A DNA stretch of 30,793 nucleotides from Ruminococcus flavefaciens (GTDB taxonomy: Bacteria > Bacillota > Clostridia > Oscillospirales > Ruminococcaceae). The notes below the pieces were generated by a model. The model searched no databases. It saw only the letters and a list, made by a program, of their open reading frames with translations, and was not told the origin of the DNA. The translations under genes and the position numbers were made by a program. The stretch covers positions 1 to 30,793 of the forward strand of contig DBYI01000115.1 of NCBI GenBank assembly GCA_002310115.1, written 5' to 3'. Each line of letters opens with the position of its first letter. Position 1 is the first letter of the stretch. Below, one piece after another: positions 1-8,601 of the stretch.

Positions 1-1562
1 CCTGCGATACCTGTTGCAAAGTAACGCTTTACGTCTCTGTCGTGGAGAGCCATTTGCAGTCTCTCGTAGCTGTACTTGTCGTGCATATAGTGGATAACGT
101 TGAGGGTGTTGACATAAAGTCCTGCCAGCCACTCCATCATATCCATGTACTTTTCCCATACGTCGTTGAAGTCAAGGTACTCGCTGTCAACAGGTCTGTA
201 CTTAGGACCTACCTGTATGCCGAGACGCTCGTCCACACCGCCGTTTATAGCGTAGAGCAGGCACTTTGCAAGGTTGGCTCTTGCGCCGAAGAACTGCATT
301 TCCTTGCCAACTACCATTGAGGATACACAGCAGGCGATAGCATAGTCGTCGCCGTGTACAACTCTCATCATGTCGTCGTTTTCGTACTGTATGGAAGAAG
401 TCTTGATAGACATCTTAGCACAGTACTCCTTGAACTTTCTCGGAAGCTTAGTTGACCAGAGAATGGTCATGTTCGGCTCGGGAGCTGTTCCCAGGTTTTC
501 CAGAGTGTGGAGGTAGCGGAAGCTGTTCTTTGTAACAAGGTGGTGACCGTCAACGTCAACGCCGCCTATAGACTCTGTTATCCATGTGGGGTCGCCTGAG
601 AAGAGCTCGTTATACTCGGGAGTACGGGCGAACTTGACGATACGGAGCTTCATGATAAAGTGGTCGATGAGCTCCTGTGCCTGATCCTCGGTGAGAACAC
701 CGCGGTCAAGGTCACGCTGAATGAATATATCAAGGAATGTGGAGGTTCTGCCCAGTGACATAGCTGCGCCGTTCTGCTCCTTGACAGCTGCAAGGTAACC
801 GAAATACAGCCACTGAACGGCTTCCTTTGCGTTAGCCGCAGGCTTTGAAATGTCGAAGCCGTATATCTTTCCAAGCTCCTTTAAGTCCTGCAAAGCACGA
901 ACCTGCTCTGCAAGCTCTTCGCGGAGACGGATATTCTTTGAAGTCATTCTCACGAGAGAAGTATCTATCTGGTGCTTCTTGTCCTCGATAAGGAGGTCTA
1001 TGCCGTAGAGAGCCACACGGCGATAATCGCCGATTATTCTTCCTCTGCCGTAAGCGTCGGGGAGTCCTGTGAGGATAGCCGAGTGACGTGCAAGTCTCAT
1101 CTCGGGAGTGTATGCGTCGAATACGCCCTGATTGTGAGTCTTTCTGTACTTGGTGAAAATTTCCACTACCTCGGGATCAACATCATAGCCGTACTCCTTG
1201 CAGGCCTGCTGAGCCATTCTGATGCCGCCGAAGGGCTGCAATGAACGCTTTAAGGGCTTATCTGTCTGGAGACCTACGATCTGCTCCAGTTCCTTTTCGA
1301 TGTAGCCTGCGCTGTGTGAAGTTATTGTTGATATGATCTTTGTGTCCATGTCTAGGACTCCGCCTGCTTCGCGCTCCTGTCGGGAGAGGTCCATGACCTT
1401 GTCCCAAAGCTTTTTTGTCGCTTCCGTAGGGGGTGCGAGGAAGCTTTCGTCTCCCTCATAAGGAGTGTAATTCTTCTTGATGAAATCTCTGACGTTTACT
1501 GAGGTAGTGCTCCAGCGCCCCTCTGTAAAGCCGTCCCATTCCTTTTGCCATGTATTGAACAT
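1..1562 (-). CDS. pflB: pyruvate formate-lyase (formate C-acetyltransferase), 3' end cut by window
   Basis: Cytosolic glycyl-radical enzyme that splits pyruvate with CoA into acetyl-CoA and formate in anaerobic fermentation. About 520 codons are visible, starting MFNTWQKEWDGFTEGRW, a typical PflB N-terminus. The catalytic Cys-Cys pair is seen in AIACCVSSM, and other PflB stretches such as PFGGIRMAQQAC and AYGRGRIIGDYRRVALYG are present. The C-terminal glycyl-radical loop lies beyond position 1. The start at 1562-1560 follows an AAAGAGG ribosome site and a well-formed promoter. The activating enzyme is not in the window. It is transcribed on its own, in the same direction as the operon to its right and separated from it by a terminator. 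Confidence 0.96.
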   Translation of the reverse strand, partial: MFNTWQKEWDGFTEGRWSTTSVNVRDFIKKNYTPYEGDESFLAPPTEATKKLWDKVMDLSRQEREAGGVLDMDTKIISTITSHSAGYIEKELEQIVGLQTDKPLKRSLQPFGGIRMAQQACKEYGYDVDPEVVEIFTKYRKTHNQGVFDAYTPEMRLARHSAILTGLPDAYGRGRIIGDYRRVALYGIDLLIEDKKHQIDTSLVRMTSKNIRLREELAEQVRALQDLKELGKIYGFDISKPAANAKEAVQWLYFGYLAAVKEQNGAAMSLGRTSTFLDIFIQRDLDRGVLTEDQAQELIDHFIMKLRIVKFARTPEYNELFSGDPTWITESIGGVDVDGHHLVTKNSFRYLHTLENLGTAPEPNMTILWSTKLPRKFKEYCAKMSIKTSSIQYENDDMMRVVHGDDYAIACCVSSMVVGKEMQFFGARANLAKCLLYAINGGVDERLGIQVGPKYRPVDSEYLDFNDVWEKYMDMMEWLAGLYVNTLNVIHYMHDKYSYERLQMALHDRDVKRYFATGIA

Positions 1563-1590
1563 TGTGAAATCGCCTCTTTGTTATTTTTTT

Positions 1591-1628
1591 ATCAATGTTA
1601 TAATAACACATTGATAAAGTTTTGTCAA
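1591..1628 (-). promoter_or_regulatory. pflB promoter with palindrome over the -10 box
   Basis: On the minus strand TTGACA (1628-1623) and TATTAT (1605-1600) are separated by 17 bp. A perfect 8-bp inverted repeat, ATCAATGT/ACATTGAT (1591-1598 and 1608-1615, 9-bp spacer), covers the -10 box and is a candidate repressor site. The regulator is not recognised. Confidence 0.7.
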
Positions 1629-1723
1629 TATTTGTTAGCTGTGTATAACAAAATTCTAAGTATTACGTATCTGTCTGATAAAAAACTGTCCTTTCAGCGC
1701 TGTTTCCTTCATATATAGTCAAC

Positions 1724-1761
1724 AAAACAGCTGCCCTCATCGTTATCTAAGAGCAACTGTT
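1724..1761 (-). terminator. terminator of the nitrogenase-like/ABC operon
   Basis: On the minus strand an imperfect hairpin pairs AACAG..TGC with GCA..CTGTT and is followed by TTTT. It lies 28 bp after the stop codon of the ATPase gene and before the pflB promoter. Confidence 0.55.
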
Positions 1762-1788
1762 GTAGAGAGTTTATGTTGTCTGTATTGA

Positions 1789-2574
1789 TCATACGAGGTA
1801 AAGCGGAGTAACGCTCCTGTATTCCTTACCCTTATAGCTGAAATTGTCAATAAAAACCTGAACTGAAAAGGACTTTTTCATATTGTCCTCATTAACGATA
1901 TCGGCTGCATTGCCGAAAATATTTGTGCCGTCCCTGTTCAGAATAAGGGCTTTATCCGAAATTTTCAGGGCGTGTTCGGGATAATGCGTATTGACGATTG
2001 CAGATATCCCTCTTTTTTCCGACAGTCTTTTTATCGTTTCGAGGATAATGAGCTGATTTTTGAAGTCGAGATTTGATTCGGGCTCGTCCAGCACAAGCAT
2101 AGAAGGGTCAATAGTCAGTGCCCTTGCAATGAGCACCATTTGCAGTTCTCCGCCGCTCATTTCCGTGCAAAGCTTGTCCGCAAGATAGGTTATCCCCATG
2201 TCCTCCATTGCACGTTCTGCTGCGGCACGGTCTTCTGCTTTCGGCTGAGAGAATGTACCCAGATGTGCGCTCCTTCCGAGAGTTACCATATCTATTGCAG
2301 TATATCCGAAGGCTGAGCCCTTAGCTTGCGGAACATAGGCTATTTTCTGCCAGAAGTCACGGCTTTTTATATTTTTAATGCTTGTGCCGTCAATAAATGA
2401 TCCGCCGCTCTCCCATTTGAGAAGTCCCATCATGCATTTCAGAAGCGTTGTTTTTCCCACACCGTTTGAACCGAGTATGGAAAGGACTTCGCCGTCCTCG
2501 ACTTTAAAATTGATATCTTTCAGTATCCTTGTTTTCTTATAGCCGAAGCATCCGTTTTTCACTTCAAATATCAT
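1789..2574 (-). CDS. ABC transporter ATP-binding protein, FecE/BtuD type
   Basis: Energises import of an iron-siderophore, cobalamin, haem or related compound together with the next two genes. It has 261 residues, normal for the family. Walker A is GSNGVGKT (residues 35-42), the signature is MSGGEL (139-144) and Walker B is MLVLDEP (159-165). The start at 2574 is preferred because AGGAGG (2589-2584) lies 9 bases upstream. An ATG six bases earlier (2580) would leave only 3 bases, and an open reading extension to 2811 only overlaps the permease. Start and permease stop overlap as ATGA, implying translational coupling. It is the last gene of a six-gene operon that begins with the NifH-like gene. 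The substrate cannot be read from the sequence. Confidence 0.9.
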   Translation of the reverse strand: MIFEVKNGCFGYKKTRILKDINFKVEDGEVLSILGSNGVGKTTLLKCMMGLLKWESGGSFIDGTSIKNIKSRDFWQKIAYVPQAKGSAFGYTAIDMVTLGRSAHLGTFSQPKAEDRAAAERAMEDMGITYLADKLCTEMSGGELQMVLIARALTIDPSMLVLDEPESNLDFKNQLIILETIKRLSEKRGISAIVNTHYPEHALKISDKALILNRDGTNIFGNAADIVNEDNMKKSFSVQVFIDNFSYKGKEYRSVTPLYLV

Positions 2575-3590
2575 GTCCATGAACCTCCTGTTTTTCTGAG
2601 AAGTATTATGAATACAGGCGCACCTATGATCGCGGTAAGTATGGATATCGGTATTTCTGCGGAAGTCGCGCTCCTTGCAAAGGTGTCCATGACTATCATC
2701 AGAAATGCTCCTGCACCTGCACAAACAGGTATTATCGAGCGGTTGTTGTTGCCGCCTATCATTCGTGATATATGAGGTACCAGCAGGCCTATCCAGCCCA
2801 CCTGGCCGCACATTGATACGCAGGAAGCCGTTATCATCGAAGCTGCCGCTATGAATACGATGCGCATTATCTGCACGTTCATTCCAAGGGAACTTGCTTC
2901 ATCATCATTGAGCGAGAGTATATTCAGTCGCCAGCGAAGGGCGAATATCACTGCTGTGCCTATGAGTATGAACGGTATCCCCATTATGAGATTATTGTAG
3001 GTCGCTCTTGACATACTTCCCATGAGCCAGTAGGTTATCACAGGCAGCTCCTCCTCTGGGTCTGCGATATACTTCAGCAGGGAGACCATAGCTTCAAATA
3101 CTGCGGATATTACCATACCTGCAAGCACTATCATAACGATGCTGTTTTTGCCGTTGCGCCGGCTGAGTGAATAAGTTATGAAGCATGACAGCAGTCCGAA
3201 TGCAAGAGCCGAAAGCTGTACCGCTATAAGTCCTCCGCCCATAAGAAGCGCCATAACTGCGCCGAATGAAGCTCCGCTGGCTACTCCGAGAGTATCGGGA
3301 GTTGCAAGGGGATTGGAGAACAGTCCCTGAAAGGCAGCCCCTGCACAGGAAAGTCCCGCACCCACAACAGCTGCAAGGATTATCCGCGGCAGACGCACAT
3401 TAAAAATGACAGTATATCCCGTTTTGTTAACTTCCTTGTCGTTAAGCCCCGAAAACAGTATCTCAACCGTTTCCCTGACACCGAGTGAATAGCGCCCTAT
3501 ACCAAGGCAGATGACAGCTGCCGCTACGGGAAGTATAATCAGTATTACTGCCGTCAGAAATGACGGCAGCCTCTTTTTTTTATCAGTCAT
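2571..3590 (-). CDS. ABC transporter permease, FecCD/BtuC family
   Basis: Inner-membrane permease of 339 residues with about ten hydrophobic segments, the first near residues 10-30 (FLTAVILIILPVAAAVICLG). FecCD landmarks are visible: RLPRIILAAVVGAGLSCAGA, NPLATPDTLGVASGASFGA and the cytoplasmic coupling region GWIGLLVPHISRMIGGNNNR. It probably forms a homodimer, since only one permease gene is present. The start lies one base after the binding-protein stop, and the stop overlaps the ATPase start by four bases. It belongs to the iron-chelate/cobalamin importer class; the actual ligand is unknown, but its operon with nitrogenase-like enzymes suggests a shared substrate or a metal supply role (inference). 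Confidence 0.92.
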   Translation of the reverse strand: MTDKKKRLPSFLTAVILIILPVAAAVICLGIGRYSLGVRETVEILFSGLNDKEVNKTGYTVIFNVRLPRIILAAVVGAGLSCAGAAFQGLFSNPLATPDTLGVASGASFGAVMALLMGGGLIAVQLSALAFGLLSCFITYSLSRRNGKNSIVMIVLAGMVISAVFEAMVSLLKYIADPEEELPVITYWLMGSMSRATYNNLIMGIPFILIGTAVIFALRWRLNILSLNDDEASSLGMNVQIMRIVFIAAASMITASCVSMCGQVGWIGLLVPHISRMIGGNNNRSIIPVCAGAGAFLMIVMDTFARSATSAEIPISILTAIIGAPVFIILLRKTGGSWT

Positions 3591-3591
3591 A

Positions 3592-4800
3592 TTACGATTT
3601 CTTTCCCGAAGCAGCTCTTGCAGGGTGATATATCTTCTGTATATCCTCGTCTGTGAGCTGAACGCCGTAGTGCTCGCTGTAGAAGCTCCTCAACTCCTCG
3701 TCCATGTCCATATCCGCAAAGAGCTCTGGCTGTATGGTTTTTGCGAGCCATTTGAGCACAAGGGGAGTATCCGATGCAGGCGGGAACCAGCGGTACATAC
3801 CGAGAGGATACTTATATACCTTTCCTTCTTTGACAGCCTTTACGCTGCTCCAGTCATTGCCTTCCACCGTATTGTTTAAAAGGTCCTCGGGAAGGTGTGA
3901 GCTGAAATTGGTGATAAGGATAATATCGGGATCCCATTCGTATATCTGCTCCATATTTACTTCCGCACTGCCTTTGAGCGCAGCCGCAACATTGTTTCCG
4001 CCGGCTGTTTCTATCCAGTACTTGGCGAAGAAATCAGAGCCGCCTGCCTTGATGACTCCGTCATCGTAGCTGAACAGTATCAACACGTTCGGACGCTCGT
4101 CAGCGGGGATCTTGTCCGTTACAGCCTTTATTTCCTCTGCTGTTTTTCTTCCGTCGGCGATTATCTCGTTTGCAGTTTCGCTCTCACCGTATATCTCGCC
4201 GAAAAGCTTTATCCATGCCGCATAGGTCTCCACGCAGTCGTAGTCTGCGATAGTCGTCGAGAAGCCAACAGCAGGTATGCCTGCATTGTCATACAAAGCA
4301 CGTTCTTCCGTATTTGCGGCGGAATAGAATACTACATCGGGATCAAGCGTGAGCAGCTGCTCCACGTTTACTTCGCCGTTCTCAACAAAGCTCGTATCAG
4401 CATTTGCAAGCTCGGGAAAAACGTTTATAAGGTAGGAATTCTTTGCTGCGGCCATTGAGCTTGGATGAATACCGATTATGTCCTCCGCCGAGCCCCTGAA
4501 AAGGCAGTATACGGAAGGCAGGGGAAGTATGGAGGAAATAACTATCCTGTGCATTTCCTTAGGCAGGGTAACTTCCGCGCCCGTGTGGTCGATTATGGTC
4601 CTTGTTTCGTAGCTTTCAGTTTCTGCTTCCGCATCATCTGCGGTCTCATTGAAGGTCGCTTCCGTGATATTAACGACAGTCTCCTTCTGTTCGTCGGCGT
4701 TTTTGCCTGAATTGCCGTTTGACGAGCTGCCGCAGCCCGCAAAGCATGAAGCAATCAGTACAGTTGATAAAACACCTGTTATCATTCTTTTTAAATTCAT
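3592..4800 (-). CDS. FecB/BtuF-type substrate-binding lipoprotein
   Basis: Extracytoplasmic binding protein of 402 residues. The N-terminus has a lipoprotein signal with charge MNLKRM, a hydrophobic core and lipobox FAGC (Cys 22), then a Ser/Gly/Asn linker and an acidic, probably disordered stretch. The periplasmic-binding domain shows RTIIDHTGAEVTLPKEMHRI and VEQLLTLDPDVVFYSAA, with a repeat of the latter pattern in MEQIYEWDPDIILITNF, both typical of class III (TroA/BtuF-like) proteins. A GRKTAEEIKAVTDKIP helix fits the long linker helix of that class. It sits between the second nitrogenase-like subunit and the permease in the same operon. Substrate is not determinable; iron chelates, cobamides or haem are the usual ones. 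Confidence 0.9.
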   Translation of the reverse strand: MNLKRMITGVLSTVLIASCFAGCGSSSNGNSGKNADEQKETVVNITEATFNETADDAEAETESYETRTIIDHTGAEVTLPKEMHRIVISSILPLPSVYCLFRGSAEDIIGIHPSSMAAAKNSYLINVFPELANADTSFVENGEVNVEQLLTLDPDVVFYSAANTEERALYDNAGIPAVGFSTTIADYDCVETYAAWIKLFGEIYGESETANEIIADGRKTAEEIKAVTDKIPADERPNVLILFSYDDGVIKAGGSDFFAKYWIETAGGNNVAAALKGSAEVNMEQIYEWDPDIILITNFSSHLPEDLLNNTVEGNDWSSVKAVKEGKVYKYPLGMYRWFPPASDTPLVLKWLAKTIQPELFADMDMDEELRSFYSEHYGVQLTDEDIQKIYHPARAASGKKS

Positions 4801-4821
4801 AGTATTTCCTTTCGTTTCCTG

Positions 4822-5955
4822 TCACAGACAGGATATAAGATTTTTTATATCATCACTGAGATAATCGGGATGTTCATCCCAGTGAAGCTTACTTGATACG
4901 GCAGGATGAGGAAGTCCGATAAATCTGACATTCTCGTCCTTTATCAGCTTTTTTATCAGGGGATCGGCAATAATGACAGAATATCTGCCGCTGTTGACCT
5001 CCTGTCTCACCGTATATTCATCGGGCAGGTCTCTGTCATAAGGAAGTGCAAGCTCCTCTTCAAGGCCGAACATACTGCCAACCGTAACGGATATGTCTTT
5101 TTCCTGATGTATCATATCACGCAGGGAATCCGCAAATATTTGCTCGTGTATTATAAGCACTCCTCCGTCCGCATAAGGACTTCCCACGGAAACATGCTCT
5201 CTGTTCAGCTTTTTTTCAAAGCCGTCGGAGCCCTTTATGGGAACTCCGCATACATAGGGTATCCCATACAGCTTTTCAAGCAGCTTTGCAGCGGCAAGTC
5301 CCGAACGTGAGATCACTATGCTGATATCGGCATCGGAGCAGTTTTTTACCTGTTCAACTGTCAGCCCTGCGGCAAAGCGTGAAACGATATCATAGCCGAG
5401 AGAGGCAATGTGATCGCATATGCCCTGACAGTTGCCCTTGTTGCCGAGGTCAATGGGGAGAAGTCCGAGGATGTTTGCTTTTCTGCTGTGAATGTGATCC
5501 TTACGACGCTGTTCTGCAAACCGCTTTATCAGCGCGGTAAACACGTCAGATGCGCCCTTGTCGTAAAAGCGCTGACCTGTTGTGTTGAAGCCGAAGGACG
5601 GGATACCTGTGGAGTATTCCGTTTCCGCTGCCATTCCGTTGAGATCAGTGCCTATCACCATAGGTACGGGACTGCCGAGATAGGCTATGATCGTCGGAGA
5701 AAGATCGTTTGCGGCAGCTATGGTCTTTTTTATGAACTTGTCATCATTTCCCATGACAGCGTCCATACGGCGAAGTCCCGAGCAGAATATCGCCGACCTT
5801 GAACCCAGCCAGCGCGGTTCGTCATAGCTTGTATAATTGCCTGTGCAGCCCGAAGCGTCATGCATCACGACTATCCCGCCAAGGTCGAACAAAGCGGAAG
5901 CGGCTCCCGAATAGTCGGGAGAAAGGGGCGGAAGATCAATGCAAAGTCTGCTCAT
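4822..5955 (-). CDS. nitrogenase component-1-like protein (NifK-related subunit)
   Basis: A 377-residue protein of the oxidoreductase nitrogenase component 1 family, shorter than NifK. The N-terminal pattern matches NifK: Cys5 opens the domain, Cys37 lies in DASGCTGNYTSYDEPRW (compare NifK GC-x-YF-x-SY), and IGTDLNGM matches NifK IGDDLNA. At the place of the third NifK P-cluster cysteine the sequence is LGSPVPMVIGTDL, so Pro96 stands there instead of Cys. Cys58 (AIFCSGLRR) is an extra candidate ligand. The start at 5955 overlaps the previous stop as ATGA, and a longer open frame to 6039 is rejected. It is presumably paired with the upstream component-1-like protein and reduced by the NifH-like protein. 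The reaction is unknown. Confidence 0.82.
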   Translation of the reverse strand: MSRLCIDLPPLSPDYSGAASALFDLGGIVVMHDASGCTGNYTSYDEPRWLGSRSAIFCSGLRRMDAVMGNDDKFIKKTIAAANDLSPTIIAYLGSPVPMVIGTDLNGMAAETEYSTGIPSFGFNTTGQRFYDKGASDVFTALIKRFAEQRRKDHIHSRKANILGLLPIDLGNKGNCQGICDHIASLGYDIVSRFAAGLTVEQVKNCSDADISIVISRSGLAAAKLLEKLYGIPYVCGVPIKGSDGFEKKLNREHVSVGSPYADGGVLIIHEQIFADSLRDMIHQEKDISVTVGSMFGLEEELALPYDRDLPDEYTVRQEVNSGRYSVIIADPLIKKLIKDENVRFIGLPHPAVSSKLHWDEHPDYLSDDIKNLISCL

Positions 5956-7226
5956 ATTATAAGTCCTGCCTCCTTTATCATTTCCTGTACATTGGCTTTT
6001 CCTGTATAAGCCTCCACCAGCATATCCATAAGGCGGCATATTCCGATGTAGCCGTAAAGCCCTTCATCTTCCATTATGTTCACTACCTTGTCCGAGCCTG
6101 TCATATATCCGCAGTCAAAGCCTATGCAGAGATACTGCTCCCCCTCAAACGGAAAGGTAACAGCTTCATGTGCAAGAGGGTTCTCCACAAGTATATCGGG
6201 ATATTTTTTTGCAAGCACGTCAAATGCAGCTCTTTCATGGGACGGTACTCCGTCAGAAGCTATCATGCCGACATTGAAGCCGTGTTCCGAAAGAGTGAGC
6301 GCAAGCGAAAAAGGCTTTATAATTGCCTGAAAATCAATTGCAATCGGCTGATCTCCGATGACCGATCTTGCCCATGCCAGCTTTTCTTCGGCTTTTATGT
6401 GGTATCCCTTTGACGGAGCAACAAGATCTTCTTCGATAAATTCCGAAAGTTCCTCATAAAAGTTTTCGACAGCCTTGGGTGTATGATTGACATATGAGGC
6501 AATATATGGTATACCGAGCTCACGCTCCATTTGCTGTGCCGATTTGAGAGCAATAGGAGCGGTAACGATATTGAGCCTTGCCTCCGACATAGTCTTAAAG
6601 CTTTCAAAGCTGTCATGATCCGATATATGTGAAACGCTCCAGCCCTTTTCCCTCAGCAGTGTTTTCAGGTCACATTCCGCGTCAAACGAAACGTTGCTTC
6701 CGAGGATATTGATCTGTTTCCGCTTTACACCGCTCCTTCCAAGCAGACCATACATATTCATCTCGATAGTGACTCCCGGCGGATACGAAGTGTCAAGAGA
6801 TATGGGATTCATGGTACAGTGTCTGAATTTCACATGGGGAAACTTTCTGTCAAGCTCTGCAAGTATAGCTTCATGGTCAGTGCCGAGCAGATCATCAAGG
6901 CATGATGTGAATATAAAAAGCACCTTCGGTATTTTGGGAAGCGCTTCAAAAAGTTCGTCAACGCTGTCAATGATAAGTTGCTCAAAGTCTCCCGAAACTA
7001 TATCGGATTCGGTAATAAAAAGGTATGAAATCCTGTCCTTTATGCCGTTCTGTTCACCGCCGAGAGCTCCGTGTCTGCCGCAGGCAAAGGGACATACAAA
7101 AAGCTGGTGGCTTTCGGGAACAAGTGCCGCTATCCTTACAACTCCCCAGCCGCCGTGAGCCGGAGATACATAATGAAGGCTCGGCTCGGCAGGACAGCTC
7201 AGGTTTATCATGCTGCATTTACTCAT
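5952..7226 (-). CDS. nitrogenase component-1-like protein (NifD-related subunit)
   Basis: A 424-residue component-1-family protein. Three cysteine positions match the NifD P-cluster set: Cys11 (NLSCPAEPS), Cys45 or Cys49 (FVCPFACGRHGA) and Cys109 in FTSCLDDLLGTD, the last aligning with NifD C-x3-L-x-G-D-D. The FeMo-cofactor cysteine of NifD (HCYRSMNYI context) aligns with LNIVTAPIALKSAQQMEREL, which has no Cys there, so a NifD-type cofactor site is not supported. No nifB, nifE or nifN is nearby. The start at 7226 overlaps the NifH-like stop as ATGA and has GGAGG 8 bases upstream; an extension to 7277 is rejected. The substrate is unknown. The operon partner importer suggests an imported metallo-organic compound or metal supply (inference). 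Confidence 0.85.
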   Translation of the reverse strand: MSKCSMINLSCPAEPSLHYVSPAHGGWGVVRIAALVPESHQLFVCPFACGRHGALGGEQNGIKDRISYLFITESDIVSGDFEQLIIDSVDELFEALPKIPKVLFIFTSCLDDLLGTDHEAILAELDRKFPHVKFRHCTMNPISLDTSYPPGVTIEMNMYGLLGRSGVKRKQINILGSNVSFDAECDLKTLLREKGWSVSHISDHDSFESFKTMSEARLNIVTAPIALKSAQQMERELGIPYIASYVNHTPKAVENFYEELSEFIEEDLVAPSKGYHIKAEEKLAWARSVIGDQPIAIDFQAIIKPFSLALTLSEHGFNVGMIASDGVPSHERAAFDVLAKKYPDILVENPLAHEAVTFPFEGEQYLCIGFDCGYMTGSDKVVNIMEDEGLYGYIGICRLMDMLVEAYTGKANVQEMIKEAGLII

Positions 7227-7987
7227 TGTTCGTCCTCCGTAAGTTTTATCATGCGCTCGGCAAGCTCTCTGTAGCATGACGCCATTTTGGAATGAGGCAG
7301 AGCTTCTATTACGGTCTTGCCCTGATTTTCCGCTTCCTGCACAGCACTGTCACGGGGGATCACCGAAACGATATTTCCACCTATCTCATCAAGCGCCTTC
7401 TGTACAGTCTTTACTTCGTCGGGAACATTTCTTGAGTTGAGTATAACGCCCGAGTAGCTTGCGTAACCGCGCTTGCCAAAGTTCCTGACAGCAGAGGCTA
7501 TATTTGACGCAGCATACAGCGACATCATCTCGCCCGAAGTGACGATAAAAACGTTTTTTGCATATCCGCCCCGAATGGGCATTGCAAAGCCGCCGCAGAC
7601 AACGTCTCCGAGAACGTCATACAAAATTATATCGGGCTTGCATATATCATAAGCGCCGAGTTCTTCAAGCTTTTCAAGTGCAGTGATTATTCCTCTGCCA
7701 GCACAACCTATACCGGGCGTCGGACCGCCTGCCTCTACACACCATACTCCGCTGGGACTGTGAAAAAGTACGTCCTCCGCAGTGATATTATCCTCGCCTT
7801 TTTCACGTATAGCGTCAAGGACAGAGTTTATTCTTTTGCCTTCAGTGAGATTTTTTGTCGAATCCGCTTTCGGATCACATCCTATCTGCAATACGCTGTA
7901 CCCAAGAGCTGAAAAAGCTGCGGACAGATTTGAAGCTGTGGTGGACTTGCCTATACCGCCTTTCCCGTATATTGCAATTCTTCTCAT
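7223..7987 (-). CDS. NifH-like nitrogenase iron protein homologue
   Basis: A 254-residue ATP-dependent electron donor of the NifH/BchL/CfbC/MarH superfamily. The P-loop is GKGGIGKS (residues 8-15), followed by QIGCDPKADST. Both [4Fe-4S] ligand cysteines are present: Cys95 in GIGCAGRGI and Cys131 in GDVVCGGFAMPIR. Arg98 corresponds to the ADP-ribosylation arginine of NifH. The protein is about 20-40 residues shorter than typical nitrogenase NifH. It is the first gene of the operon, with GAGG 7 bases before the ATG at 7987 and a promoter at 8065-8093. It is expected to form a homodimer that docks on the two component-1-like subunits encoded directly downstream. Confidence 0.93.
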   Translation of the reverse strand: MRRIAIYGKGGIGKSTTASNLSAAFSALGYSVLQIGCDPKADSTKNLTEGKRINSVLDAIREKGEDNITAEDVLFHSPSGVWCVEAGGPTPGIGCAGRGIITALEKLEELGAYDICKPDIILYDVLGDVVCGGFAMPIRGGYAKNVFIVTSGEMMSLYAASNIASAVRNFGKRGYASYSGVILNSRNVPDEVKTVQKALDEIGGNIVSVIPRDSAVQEAENQGKTVIEALPHSKMASCYRELAERMIKLTEDEQ

Positions 7988-8008
7988 AATAATACCTCGT
8001 TGTTATAT

Positions 8009-8093
8009 TATACTAACTAAAAATCAAAGAGAAAACTTGCTGTATAAAGCAAGCTTGTAAGCATATACTAACATTAAATTTTTTGTTTGTCAA
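8009..8093 (-). promoter_or_regulatory. promoter and 5' leader of the nitrogenase-like operon
   Basis: TTGACA (8093-8088) and TAGTAT (8070-8065) are 17 bp apart on the minus strand. The 9-mer TATACTAAC (plus strand) occurs at 8064-8072, over the -10 box, and again at 8009-8017, close to the start codon. Between them are a small hairpin, CTTGCT/AGCAAG (8036-8041 and 8048-8053), and the palindrome GCTTGTAAGC (8053-8062). The repeated 9-mer may be an operator; no regulator is identified. Confidence 0.6.
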
Positions 8094-8601
8094 TACGCTA
8101 TCATTCATCAGGAGCAAATTTTGTGTGCAAGAACAGTTTTCATTTTTATGCATTAAAAAATTATATTAAAATAGTCAATGAGCGGCTGAGAGGTTTCTAC
8201 AAAGAGACAGCGATATTTTTGAAGATATAAATATTTGCGTTTTCTTAAAATCCATGTCTAATAATAATTAATTTATGCATCGATTAATATAATCGTCAAT
8301 TTTAACTGTTCTTACTTTGTTATCTTTTGGCGGCTTTATATTTATAGGTTAATCTTTGAGCTTATAAGTAACTCTTAAAGAAGTTTTACCATAACCGTAA
8401 ACATATAAAACACAAAATCAATTTGTTCTTCTATGGAAAGATATGCTGTTCTTTTTGATTTTACGATAGCCATCAATAGTTGAAGGAGGTAAAATATTCT
8501 CCTTGACAGTCGTATGCATTCCATTCGAACAGAAACAGGAAAAGTGGTGCTCTATCCCAAAGCAGAACCTTATGAAAGTATCGCAATTGATTTCAGACAA
8601 G
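8094..8601. other. AT-rich intergenic stretch, no convincing gene
   Basis: About 500 bases between the nitrogenase-like promoter and the metK terminator. Only short open frames are visible, without family resemblance. One plus-strand frame near 8501-8620 follows a hairpin AAGGAG/CTCCTT (about 8483-8505) that contains a GGAGG, but the distance to any start is too long. It may be a decayed gene remnant; nothing firmer can be said. Confidence 0.4.

Noticed and set aside
2575..2811. N-terminal extension of the ABC ATPase upstream of 2574
   Set aside because: It lies wholly over the permease gene in another frame, has unnatural composition, and a good ribosome site marks the ATG at 2574.
4822..7987. 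True nitrogenase nifHDK
   Set aside because: The chains are short, the FeMo-cofactor Cys is missing, one P-cluster Cys is Pro, and nifB/E/N are absent from the window.
4822..7987. Methylthio-alkane reductase (Mar system), tempting because of the many sulfur genes
   Set aside because: The operon partner is a FecBCD-type importer, not sulfur genes; the sulfur genes form separate transcripts. Only a phylogeny could decide.
8418..8600. 60-residue minus-strand open frame
   Set aside because: No ribosome site, no family, odd composition, and it runs over the metK terminator side region.
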